A program made the position numbers and the translations under genes. The notes beneath the pieces are model-generated. The model did not search any database and had not been told where the DNA came from. It saw only the letters and a list, made by a program, of their open reading frames with translations. A stretch of DNA of 60,485 nt from assembly GCA_003134505.1 (NCBI GenBank), contig PLBK01000037.1, forward strand, positions 29,047 to 89,531, written 5' to 3'. Of the stretch, positions 25,231 to 33,299 are shown one piece after another. The number at the start of each line of letters is the position of its first letter. Position 1 is the stretch's first letter. The DNA is from Actinomycetota bacterium. Its GTDB lineage: Bacteria > Actinomycetota > Thermoleophilia > Gaiellales > Gaiellaceae.

Positions 25231-25963
25231 GCAACGTGCCGCGGTGGCCGAGGACTGGCCCGGGGAGCGGCACCGGCATCCGAAGCGGAGTTCGGTCACC
25301 TATCCGACACGCGTCCATCTGGCGAGCTGGCTCGAGGACGAGGCGGCGCGCGCGGCAGCCGACTTCGGCCGGTACCGCGTGCTCGACATCGGCTGCGGCA
25401 AGAAACCCTACTACCCGTACTTCGCGGCCAACGCGGACGAGTACGTGGGCCTCGACATCGACACCGAGAACCCGCTGGCCGACCTGTACGGCCAGGTCGA
25501 GGACCTGCCCGTCGCGGACGACTCGTTCGACGTCGTGCTCTGCACGCAGGTGCTCGAGCACGCGGGCGATCCCGACCGGGCCGTGAGCGAGCTGTACCGG
25601 GTGACCGCGCCGGGCGGGCGCGTGCTCGCCTCGACCCACGGGGTGCAGGTCTACCACCCGGCACCCGTGGATCACTGGCGCTGGACGCACAGCGGGCTCG
25701 AGCTGCTCTTCCTGCGGAACGGTGCCTGGAGCTCGGTGACCGTGCGGCCGGCCGGAGGCACGGCAACGTGCCTGGCGGCGATGACGGGGATCTATCTCGA
25801 CCTGCTCTTCCGGCGCGCTCACCTGACGCCGCTTGCCAAGGGGCTCGTCTGGACGCTGAACACGACGGGAGCCGGACTCGACCGGCGTGTCCCCTCGCTT
25901 CGCGCGATGAAGCCCGGCTCGATCTTCCTCAACTACCACGTCGTCGCGGAGAAGCCGGCATGA
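25217..25963 (+). CDS. Class I SAM-dependent methyltransferase
   Basis: A 248-residue enzyme of the methyltransferase-11 type. VLDIGCGKKPYYPYF is the SAM-binding glycine motif, YVGLDIDTENPLADL carries the acidic residue for the ribose, VEDLPVADDSFDVVLCTQVLEHAGDPDRAVSELYRV is motif II/III, and TAPGGRVLAST follows. The C-terminal part (HPAPVDHWRWTHSGLELLF) is typical of sugar/lipid methyltransferases in polysaccharide loci. TTG 25217 lies inside the end of the polymerase-like gene, and the stop overlaps the next ATG (ATGA). Probably O-methylates a sugar. Confidence 0.85.
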   Translation: MSVLEQRAAVAEDWPGERHRHPKRSSVTYPTRVHLASWLEDEAARAAADFGRYRVLDIGCGKKPYYPYFAANADEYVGLDIDTENPLADLYGQVEDLPVADDSFDVVLCTQVLEHAGDPDRAVSELYRVTAPGGRVLASTHGVQVYHPAPVDHWRWTHSGLELLFLRNGAWSSVTVRPAGGTATCLAAMTGIYLDLLFRRAHLTPLAKGLVWTLNTTGAGLDRRVPSLRAMKPGSIFLNYHVVAEKPA

Positions 25964-26886
25964 CGCGCGTGCTCGTCACCGGCGGCGCGGGGTTCATCGG
26001 CTCGAACCTCGCTCGCGCCCTGCTCGAGCGCGGCGACTCCGTGCGCGTGCTCGACAACTTCTCGACCGGGAACCGCGCGAACCTCGCCGACCTCGACGTC
26101 GAGATCGTCGAGGGCGAGCTCCGCAGCTACGAGCGCGTGCACAACGCTGTCCGCGGCGTCGAGCTCGTCTATCACCTCGGCGCGCTCGGCTCGGTGCCGC
26201 GCTCCGTCCAGGACCCGCTGACGTCGAGCGCCGTCAACATCGAGGGGACGCTGAACGTGCTGCTGGCGGCCCGCGACGAGGGTGTGCGGCGCGTCGTCTT
26301 CTCGTCGAGCTCGTCCGTGTACGGGCCACGCCTCGAGCTGCCCGTGACCGAGGACCTGCCCCCCGACCCGATCTCCCCGTACGGCGTCGCCAAGCTCGCC
26401 GCCGAGCGCTACTGCGTCTCGTTCTCCCGCGTCTACGAGAGCTTCGAGAGCGTCGTCGTCCGGTACTTCAACGTCTTCGGCCCGCGCCAGAGCCCGCACT
26501 CGCAGTACGCCGCCATGGTCCCGCTCTTCATCACCGCGATCGCCGCGGGCGACCCGGTCACGATCTACGGCGACGGCGAGCAGTCGCGCGACTTCACCTA
26601 CATCGCGAACGTCGTCGACGGCACGATCCGGGCGGCCGGGGCCGCCGCCGCGAACGGCCGCATCTTCAACCTGGCCGCGAGCTCGCCCACCAGCGTCAAC
26701 GACGTCGCCGACATGATCGGGCGCATCCTCGGCAAGCCGGTCGAGCGGCGGTTCGCGCCGCCCCGCGCAGGAGACATCCGCGATTCGTGGGCCGACGTGT
26801 CCGCGGCTCGCGAAGCCTTCGGCTACGAGACGACGGTCGGCCTCGAGGAAGGCCTGCGCCTCACGGCCGAGGCCCTGCTTGGCTGA
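25960..26886 (+). CDS. UDP-sugar 4-epimerase-like SDR enzyme
   Basis: A 308-residue extended SDR. It has TGGAGFIGSNLARALL, VLDNFSTG, GALGSVPRSVQDP, FSSSSSVYG, the catalytic YGVAKLAAERY and YFNVFGPRQSPHSQYAAMVP, then IYGDGEQSRDFTYIANVVDG. The FGPRQ..hsqYAAMvP segment and the SVPRSVxDP motif are close to WbpP-type UDP-GlcNAc(A)/GalNAc(A) 4-epimerases; UDP-glucose/galactose 4-epimerase is the alternative. ATG 25960 is fixed by the ATGA overlap and by its position just before the Rossmann strand. It supplies a nucleotide sugar for the locus. Confidence 0.82.
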   Translation: MTRVLVTGGAGFIGSNLARALLERGDSVRVLDNFSTGNRANLADLDVEIVEGELRSYERVHNAVRGVELVYHLGALGSVPRSVQDPLTSSAVNIEGTLNVLLAARDEGVRRVVFSSSSSVYGPRLELPVTEDLPPDPISPYGVAKLAAERYCVSFSRVYESFESVVVRYFNVFGPRQSPHSQYAAMVPLFITAIAAGDPVTIYGDGEQSRDFTYIANVVDGTIRAAGAAAANGRIFNLAASSPTSVNDVADMIGRILGKPVERRFAPPRAGDIRDSWADVSAAREAFGYETTVGLEEGLRLTAEALLG

Positions 26887-28081
26887 GCGAATCCGTGTTC
26901 TTCGGGTCATCGCACGCCTGAACATGGGCGGGCCGGCCTTGCACGTCGCCTACCTCTCGGCGGGGCTGAAGGACCGTGGCTACGACACGACCCTCGTCGC
27001 CGGCAGCCTCGCGCTCGGCGAGGAGTCGATGTCGGCCGTCGCCGACCGGCTCGACGTCCCGATCGTGACGATCCCCGAGCTGCACCGCGAGATCTCGCCG
27101 CTCCGCGACCTGCGGGCGGTCTACCACCTCGCCGAGCTGATCCGGGAGCAGCGGCCGCACATCCTCCACACGCACACGGCCAAGGCGGGTGCGATCGGCC
27201 GGCTGGCTGCGCTGCTCGCGGGGAGCGCCCGACCGCCGATCGTCGTCCACACGTTCCACGGTCATGTCCTGCGCGGCTACTTCGATCCGGTGCGCTCCGC
27301 CTTCTTCCGCCTGCTCGAGCGCTGGCTCGCCCGGCGGACGACCGCGCTCGTCGCCGTCAGCCCCGAGGTGCGGGACGACCTGGTCGCGCTCGGCGTCGCC
27401 CCGCCCGAGAAGTTCACCGTGGTCCGGCTCGGGATCGAGCTGGACGAGCGGGTCGGAGCGAACGGCAACGAGGCGCAGGGAGCGGAGACCCGGCGGCTGC
27501 TCGGCATCCCGCCGGATCGCTTCGTGGTCGGCTGGATCGGACGGATGACCGGCGTCAAGCGCACCGACGACGTCCTGCTCGCCGTGCGGCGGCTGCGCGA
27601 GCGGGGCGTGGAGGCCGTCCTCTGCATGGTCGGCGACGGTCCCGACCGCGACACGACCGAGCGCCGGGCACACGAGCTCGGCATCGTCCGCGACAGCCTG
27701 TTCCTCGGCTACCAGGACGACGTCGCGCCCTTCTACGCCGCCTTCGACGCGCTGATCCTGCCGTCCGCGAACGAGGGCACCCCCGTTAGCGCGATCGAGG
27801 CGCTCGCCGCCGGCTGCCCGGTCGTCGCGACCCGGGTCGGCGGCGTTCCGGACGTGGTGCGCGACGGCTTCGACGGCTTCCTCGTCGAGCCCGGGGACGT
27901 CGACGCGATGGCCGAACGCCTCGCCCGGCTCGCCGCCGACCCGAAGCTCCGCCGCCGCATGGGCGAGGCGGGCCGCGCCTCCGTCCACGAGCGCTACTCC
28001 GTCGAGCGCCTGCTGGACAACGTCGACCGGCTCTACCGGGAGCTGCTCGAGAGAGCGACGACGTCCTTGCCGTCGAAGTAG
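26879..28081 (+). CDS. GT4 family glycosyltransferase
   Basis: A 400-residue enzyme. IRVLRVIARLNMGGPALHVAYLSAGL begins the acceptor domain, ILHTHTAKAGAIGRLAA and VVHTFHGHVLRGYF follow, and the donor domain has FVVGWIGRMTGVKRTDDVLLA, LCMVGDGPDRDTTE, LFLGYQDDVAPFYAAFDALIL and PSANEGTPVSAIEALAAGCPVVA. These features match the WcaL/EpsF branch that often adds an early sugar in exopolysaccharide repeat units. TTG 26879 overlaps the epimerase end by 8 bases. The last 49 bases overlap, tail to tail, the end of a broken membrane transferase gene. Confidence 0.9.
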   Translation: MAERIRVLRVIARLNMGGPALHVAYLSAGLKDRGYDTTLVAGSLALGEESMSAVADRLDVPIVTIPELHREISPLRDLRAVYHLAELIREQRPHILHTHTAKAGAIGRLAALLAGSARPPIVVHTFHGHVLRGYFDPVRSAFFRLLERWLARRTTALVAVSPEVRDDLVALGVAPPEKFTVVRLGIELDERVGANGNEAQGAETRRLLGIPPDRFVVGWIGRMTGVKRTDDVLLAVRRLRERGVEAVLCMVGDGPDRDTTERRAHELGIVRDSLFLGYQDDVAPFYAAFDALILPSANEGTPVSAIEALAAGCPVVATRVGGVPDVVRDGFDGFLVEPGDVDAMAERLARLAADPKLRRRMGEAGRASVHERYSVERLLDNVDRLYRELLERATTSLPSK

Positions 28082-29264
28082 GCGTAGCGGACGGGGTGGG
28101 CCGCCGGAGCGGCGCTGACCGCGACCGAGGACGCGCTTCCGAGGTGCGGCCCGCTGGGGCCGGGCCCGTAGGAGCAATCGGGCGTCAACCGGTCGGTCGC
28201 CCCGCTGAGCAGGAAGTGGAACCGGGCGCCCCCGCGCGCGTGCCCGACGTACGTCTCCGGCCCGGACGACCGGAACTCGATCTCTCGCCGACGGACGTGT
28301 CGAGATTGATGACCACGTTGAGCGTCGGCAGCAGGGGGACCACCGCGAACGCGACACCGACCGCCATCAGGCGACGGCGCTCGGGCCTCGCGACAGCCGT
28401 GCGCGCTCCGAGCGCCAGGACGAGCACCCACACGACGGCGGGGACGGTGAGGAGGGCAAGGTCGCGGAGAAGCGGGAGCTGCGGCGCAGAAGCGGCAGCG
28501 GCCACGTCGGAGGCGGCCGCCACGAGCATGCGCCAAGGCGTCCACGGGTGCCCCGGGTAGCCGCCGAGCTTGTGCAGGACGTCGAACCGCAGCGCGAGGG
28601 CCGCGAGTTGTCCGACGATCATCGCGCCGGCAGGCTCCCAGACCGCGCGCATCGGTTCGCGGCCCCTCCAGGCGGAGCGGGCCGTCAGCGACCGGCCGAG
28701 TCCCACGTGCACGATGACGAAGAGCGGCACGAGGACGAAGGCGCTCTCCTTCGAGCCCGCCGCGACTCCGGCCAGCACTGCGACGACCACGAGCCGACCG
28801 AGCCGATGCCACTTCTGCAGCGCGACGAGGAGCGCCGCGAGCCCGAACAGCGCCGCCAACAGGTCGGAGCTCCCGGCCACCCAGGCCACCGTCTCGGAGT
28901 GCCGCGGGTAGGCCGCGAAGAGAAGAGCCGCCGCCGCCGGTACCGGCGCCACGAGCAGGCGGAGCAGCAGCCAGACCTCGAGCACGACGACGACGTACAC
29001 GAGCACGTTCGCCGCGTGGAAGAGCGCCGGGTGGGCAGAGACTTGCCCGATCAGATCGTCGAACGCGAACCAGATCGGCCGGTAGAAGTTCCCACCGCCC
29101 GCGAAGGCGAGCGGATCGGACGTGAACAGCCTTGTGAAGCTCGAGTGGAGGCTCGCGTACCGGAGCAGGAAGTCGTCGGCCGCGAACGCCGACCACAGTG
29201 TCGGGCCGAAGGAGCCGACCGCCGCGAGAGAGAGCAACCCCGCGGCCAGCGCGTTGCGCCTCAC
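28033..29264 (-). pseudogene. Internally deleted, frameshifted membrane glycosyltransferase
   Basis: The 5' part (29264 to about 28290) encodes a membrane protein starting VRRNALAAGLLSLAAVGSFGPT, with FAADDFLLRYASLH in the GT-C catalytic loop and PRHSETVAWVAGSSDLLAALFG, ending in NVVINLDTSVGER. There the frame breaks. The reading frame 1 base over continues with coherent coding sequence (EIEFRSSGPETYVGHA, then ARFHFLLSGATDRLTPDCS) to a stop at 28033. Relatives normally continue past the GER motif for many helices, so the join suggests a deletion at a GAGAGA run plus a frame change. The frame as read would end at 28185 with an Arg/Ser-rich tail. GTG 29264 is preferred over ATG 29270 because a TACGTT box ends 6 nt before it. 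Confidence 0.7.
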
Positions 29265-29270
29265 GCCCAT

Positions 29271-29276
29271 AACGTA
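29271..29276 (-). promoter_or_regulatory. Putative leaderless -10 box (TACGTT)
   Basis: Minus-strand TACGTT ends 6 nt before GTG 29264 of the broken membrane transferase, in a 33-bp gap after the glycosidase gene. It overlaps the in-frame ATG at 29270. Confidence 0.4.
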
Positions 29277-29297
29277 ACGATCCTTGCGAGGGGCCGG

Positions 29298-30431
29298 CTA
29301 GTGCGGCAGATGCTGGAACGCAGAGTAGGCCGGCTTCTTCTGGCCCGTGACCGTCTCCAGGCCCGACTGCCAGCCGGAGAGGTTCGGCTCGTCCTTGAGC
29401 AGGAACCAGAGCATCAGCTGGATGCGCGGGTTCTTCCGGGCGATCGCGTACGCCTGGGTCAGGTAGCTCGCCTGCTTCGACCACGAGACGCCGAAGAACT
29501 TGTCGGGCGGATTCGTCTGCCAGCCGTACTCGGTGATCCAGATCGGCTTCGCCCCGTAGTACTTCGTCACCTGATCGATCAGGGTCTGGATGTTGCCGAG
29601 TGTGATCGTCTTCGCGGAGCTCGGCTTCGTGGACGGCGTCTCCGTCGGGCTGACGTAGTACGGGTGATGCGCCCAGGCGTCGAAGTGCTTCAGCCCGGCC
29701 GCGTGGACGGCCTTCAGGAACGTGACCGGCGAGACGGACGCACGCGACTGGCCGGGGTTGTCGTTGCCGCGCGGCGCCGTCAGCCCGCACGCGACGCGGT
29801 CGCTCGCGACGCGCGCCGCATGCACGCCCGCGTAGACCGCTTCGCAGATCTTCGCGTAGTCGATCGCGCTCTGGATCACCCACTTGCCGCGCACGTACTT
29901 GTACTGGGGTTGCAGGAAGACCGGGTTGTTCGGCTCGTTCCAGGCAGCCCACAGGTGCACGGCCGCCAGCCGGGCACCGCTCGTCGCCGTCCACGTCCCG
30001 CTGTACCGGGTCGCGGCGGCGAGGGCGAAGTCGCGCAGATCGGCGATGTTGCTCGGGATGTGGGTCCGGCCGGCACCCCCGTTCGCCCAGCCCGGCGTGT
30101 CGATGATGGAGAACAGCACCTGCAGCCCGTACTTCGACGCGTACTGCACCGACTGGTCGTAGAGGTTCCAGTTGTACGCCGAGTCGTTGGGATCGGTCGC
30201 GCTGAACGGCCTGCTCGGGGCGATGCTCGCCCAGTGCAGGTTGAGCCTGATCACCTGCGCGTGTAACGCCTTGAAGGCGGGAAACGTCGTCGTCGGCTGA
30301 CCGTAGAGCGTGAGGCCCTCGTCGTAGATGCCGACCAGCATGTGCGTGGACGTGGTCGACGCGGACAGGGTCGACACCGAGAGGGCCAGAGCCGCCACGC
30401 CCGCCGCCGCAACCGCGGCGAGCCTACGCAC
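29298..30431 (-). CDS. Secreted clan GH-A glycoside hydrolase (GH39/PslG-like)
   Basis: A 377-residue protein with the signal peptide [23 protein letters not shown]. The TIM barrel carries WAAWNEPNN with the likely acid/base Glu166, and [14 protein letters not shown] with the likely nucleophile Glu301; [16 protein letters not shown] and [14 protein letters not shown] are barrel strands. Such enzymes in exopolysaccharide loci (PslG is the known example) trim or release the polymer outside the cytoplasm. GTG 30431 overlaps the stop of the UDP-xylose synthase gene by 8 bases. Substrate unknown. Confidence 0.85.
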   Translation of the reverse strand: MRRLAAVAAAGVAALALSVSTLSASTTSTHMLVGIYDEGLTLYGQPTTTFPAFKALHAQVIRLNLHWASIAPSRPFSATDPNDSAYNWNLYDQSVQYASKYGLQVLFSIIDTPGWANGGAGRTHIPSNIADLRDFALAAATRYSGTWTATSGARLAAVHLWAAWNEPNNPVFLQPQYKYVRGKWVIQSAIDYAKICEAVYAGVHAARVASDRVACGLTAPRGNDNPGQSRASVSPVTFLKAVHAAGLKHFDAWAHHPYYVSPTETPSTKPSSAKTITLGNIQTLIDQVTKYYGAKPIWITEYGWQTNPPDKFFGVSWSKQASYLTQAYAIARKNPRIQLMLWFLLKDEPNLSGWQSGLETVTGQKKPAYSAFQHLPH

Positions 30432-31368
30432 CGAGGATTTCCGCTCGGATCTGGATCGATTCGACGAGTCGGCGCAGGCCGTCCTCGAGCGACACCTCCG
30501 GCTCCCAGTCGAGCACCTGGCGCGCGCGCGTGATGTCCGGCTGGCGCACCTTGGGGTCGTCCACGGGCAGGGCCTCGAAGACGATCTCGCTGGACGAGCC
30601 CGTCACCCGCAGCACGAGCTGTGCCAGCTCGAGGAGCGTGAACTCGCCGGGATTGCCGAGGTTGACCGGCAGATGCTCCTCGCTGGTCGCGAGCAGGTGG
30701 AGGCCGCGGACGAGGTCGTCGACGTAGCAGAAGCTCCTCGTCTGCGAGCCGTCGCCGAACACCGTCAGCGGGTCGCCGGCGAGCGCCTGGCGGACGAGGG
30801 TGGGGATCGCACGCCCGTCGTGAGGCCGCATGCGCGGGCCGTACGTGTTGAAGATGCGGACGATCGCCGTGTCGACGCCTTGCTGGCCGTAGTAGGCCAT
30901 CGTCAGCGCCTCGGCGTACCGCTTCGCCTCGTCGTAGACGCCGCGCGGGCCGATCGGGTTCACGTTGCCCCAGTAGCTCTCCGGCTGCGGGTGGACGAGC
31001 GGGTCGCCGTACACCTCGCTCGTCGACGCGAGCAGGAACCGCGCCCGCTTGTACTTGGCGAGGCCGAGGGCATTGTGCGTGCCGTAGGAGCCGACCTTCA
31101 GCGAGTGCAACGGCTGGCGCAGGTAGTCGATCGGGCTGGCCAGGGCCGCGAGGTGATAGACGACGTCGACCGGCTCGTCGATCTCGAGGTGGTCGACCAT
31201 GTCGTGGTAGACGAAGACGAACCGCTCGTCGCGGACGTGCTCGATGTTCCGGAGCGAGCTCGTCAGCAGGTTGTCGACGCAGACGACCCGGTCACCCTGG
31301 GCGAGCAGGTAGTCGCAGAGATTGGAGCCGAGAAACCCGGCTCCGCCGGTGACGACTGCCGTTGCCAC
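30424..31368 (-). CDS. UDP-glucuronate decarboxylase (UDP-xylose synthase)
   Basis: A 314-residue extended [94 protein letters not shown] and [16 protein letters not shown] are the signature segments of UXS enzymes, which turn UDP-GlcA to UDP-xylose with loss of CO2. Catalytic Tyr-x3-Lys is in YDEAK. GTG 31368 is preferred over ATG 31392: it lies just before the Rossmann strand and has TAGCAT 8 nt upstream. UDP-xylose implies a xylose or apiose residue in the polymer and consumption of UDP-GlcA. Confidence 0.9.
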   Translation of the reverse strand: MATAVVTGGAGFLGSNLCDYLLAQGDRVVCVDNLLTSSLRNIEHVRDERFVFVYHDMVDHLEIDEPVDVVYHLAALASPIDYLRQPLHSLKVGSYGTHNALGLAKYKRARFLLASTSEVYGDPLVHPQPESYWGNVNPIGPRGVYDEAKRYAEALTMAYYGQQGVDTAIVRIFNTYGPRMRPHDGRAIPTLVRQALAGDPLTVFGDGSQTRSFCYVDDLVRGLHLLATSEEHLPVNLGNPGEFTLLELAQLVLRVTGSSSEIVFEALPVDDPKVRQPDITRARQVLDWEPEVSLEDGLRRLVESIQIRAEILGA

Positions 31369-31376
31369 TTCGGGCC

Positions 31377-31382
31377 ATGCTA
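31377..31382 (-). promoter_or_regulatory. Putative leaderless -10 box (TAGCAT)
   Basis: Minus-strand TAGCAT ends 8 nt before GTG 31368 of the UDP-xylose synthase gene, arguing for that start. A small hairpin (TCCCGG / CCGGGA, 31404-31420) lies further upstream in the same divergent gap. Confidence 0.4.
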
Positions 31383-31439
31383 GCCGGGGCATACGATCGC
31401 TAGTCCCGGAACCACCGGGATTTACCGACTTTTAACGCC

Positions 31440-32156
31440 GTGCACACACCGATCGAGAGCGACTTCCAGCCGGACTTCGTCGGGCCGCGGCACAGGCTGC
31501 GTGAGTCGCTGCTGCTGCGGATGCTGCTCTCGGGCCGGCCGGGGCCGGCGCTGCTCAACGCCGGCGCGGGCCAGGGCACGTTCTCGCAGCTGCTCGAGAG
31601 CCGTGGCTTCGAGGTGACGAGCGTCGACCCGTCGCCCGCGGCGGTCGAGCTGCTGCGCCGGCGCGTTCGCGGCCCGGTGCTGGCCGCGTCGGCGGGCGAG
31701 CTGCCGTTCGCGGACGCGTCGTTCGACGGCGCCGTCCTCGGCGAGGTGCTCGAGCACATCGAGGACGACCTCTCGGCGCTGCGCGAGGTTGTGCGGGTCG
31801 TCCGCCCGGGGGGCGTCGTGGCCGCGTCGGTCCCTGCGAACCCGGCCTGGTTCGGGCCGAGCGACGAGTGGGCGGGCCACCACCGCCGTTATACGCGCGA
31901 GGCGCTGCTCGAACTGTGCGCCGGGGCCGCGCTCGACGTCCAGCGACTCGAGCCCTGGGGCTTCCCGGTCTCGAGCTTCTACCACCGGCGGATCTACGAG
32001 CCGCGACTGTCGGCCGCCGGCCCGGCCGCGCCGCGCTGGTATCTGCGCCCCGCCGTCGCGGGCCTCGGCGCCGCGCTCCAGGTCGACCGCCTGTTCGTCG
32101 GCGTCGAGCGCGGGGCGCTCGGCTACCTCGTCCTCGCGCGGAACACCGCGCGATAA
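31440..32156 (+). CDS. Class I SAM-dependent methyltransferase
   Basis: A 238-residue protein. LLNAGAGQGTFSQLLESRGFEVTSVDPSPAAVELL gives SAM motif I and the ribose-binding acidic residue; AGELPFADASFDGAVLGEVLEHIEDDLSAL and RVVRPGGVVAASVPANP are the following motifs of the methyltransferase-11 type. The late GHHRRYTREALLELC segment is shared by methyltransferases acting on polyprenyl-linked or sugar substrates. GTG 31440; divergent from the UDP-xylose synthase gene across 71 bp. Acceptor unknown. Confidence 0.82.
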   Translation: MHTPIESDFQPDFVGPRHRLRESLLLRMLLSGRPGPALLNAGAGQGTFSQLLESRGFEVTSVDPSPAAVELLRRRVRGPVLAASAGELPFADASFDGAVLGEVLEHIEDDLSALREVVRVVRPGGVVAASVPANPAWFGPSDEWAGHHRRYTREALLELCAGAALDVQRLEPWGFPVSSFYHRRIYEPRLSAAGPAAPRWYLRPAVAGLGAALQVDRLFVGVERGALGYLVLARNTAR

Positions 32157-32168
32157 GCGCCGACCCGG

Positions 32169-33206
32169 CTAGCCGCCCTTCTTGCCGTCGGGGATGCCGT
32201 TGGCGTTGAGGTCGCTCGCCTTCTTGTCCACGAGCGCCGTTCGGGGGTCGAACACGAACGTGAAGACCTTGTCGGTCGTCTTCTTGCCCTGGCACTCGCG
32301 ATGGAGCCGCAGCTGCATCGACTTCACGACGCGGCCTCTCCGGTCACCCCCGAACTGCCGCCCCGCCGTCAGGACGAACATCTTCGTCCCGCTCAACGTC
32401 TTGCCGCAGGGGCCGTTGCAGTTGATGCGACCGAGGTTGGGCTTGAGCTTCGCGCGAAGCGCGATCGCAGGCTGAGGCGGGAGCAGGTCGAACCGGCCGG
32501 CGCAGCCGCCCCGCCCGGTCGAGCAGATCATCGTCCATGCAACGGTGAGCTCCATGTGCATCCCACCCGTCTCGCCCGGGTTCACGAAGTGGATCGAGCT
32601 CGGAGCGATCCGCGCCTCGAGCCGAAGGCACCTGCAGGGCCGGGGCGGAGGGGGCGGCGGCGGAGCGGCGGGCGTTCCGGTGCAGTCCGGTTCCGAGGCG
32701 GCATTCTGTCCGAGCGCAGCGTTCTGGTCGCTCGAGTACGTGCCCTTGTAGGTCGCCGTGCACTGCCATCCCTTGTTGTCGCTGACGACGACATCGATCA
32801 GCCCCTGGTGGCCCCACTGGCCCTGGAGATCATGGTTGCAATGGTCGTTGTGCTCCGGGTCGCCCTCATTGCCGTGGTGCCACACGAAGGTGGAGTCGGT
32901 ACCGCTGAGAACGCCGTGGTTGTTGCAGCTCGTGTCGACCTCTTTCGTCGAGTCGACGTTCGCGAGCGTCAACGTCCAGCGGTACGTGATCGTTGCCCCT
33001 GCAACGTCGTCCTTGACGTTCGGCGCACTGTAGGTCGTCGCGCGATCGGGGTCGGAGAACTCGGCGTGAATCGGATCCATCGAGAGCGTGGTCGCCCGTG
33101 TCTTGCCTGCGGTGCCGGTCGCGGGCGACACCACGAGCACGACCGCGCCGAACAGCAGCGGGAGCGCGTACCGGAGCATCCTCGGGCGGAGCGATCTTCT
33201 CCGCAT
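32169..33206 (-). CDS. Secreted protein of unknown function with proline linker
   Basis: A 345-residue protein. A basic start and one hydrophobic segment (LRYALPLLFGAVVLVVSPATGTAG) form a signal peptide or anchor; ATG at residue 10 is an alternative start. The first half (YRWTLTLANVDSTKEVDTSCNNHG, FVWHHGNEGDPEHNDHC) looks like an immunoglobulin-like or PKD-like sandwich with cysteines and many His. A Pro8-containing linker (PAAPPPPPPPRPCRC) leads to a second Cys-containing beta domain (MHMELTVAWTMICSTGRGGC) and a C-terminal DLNANGIPDGKKGG tail. No family is certain. Presence next to the GH26 protein suggests an extracellular role. Confidence 0.6.
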   Translation of the reverse strand: MRRRSLRPRMLRYALPLLFGAVVLVVSPATGTAGKTRATTLSMDPIHAEFSDPDRATTYSAPNVKDDVAGATITYRWTLTLANVDSTKEVDTSCNNHGVLSGTDSTFVWHHGNEGDPEHNDHCNHDLQGQWGHQGLIDVVVSDNKGWQCTATYKGTYSSDQNAALGQNAASEPDCTGTPAAPPPPPPPRPCRCLRLEARIAPSSIHFVNPGETGGMHMELTVAWTMICSTGRGGCAGRFDLLPPQPAIALRAKLKPNLGRINCNGPCGKTLSGTKMFVLTAGRQFGGDRRGRVVKSMQLRLHRECQGKKTTDKVFTFVFDPRTALVDKKASDLNANGIPDGKKGG

Positions 33207-33299
33207 CGTCCCGCGATTAGTGCAGAGCGCTCCGAGAATGTCAAGGACTTCGTCGGCGCTGAGTTGGACGAGAACAGCGCCGAGCGCGAGCCGGTCTCG

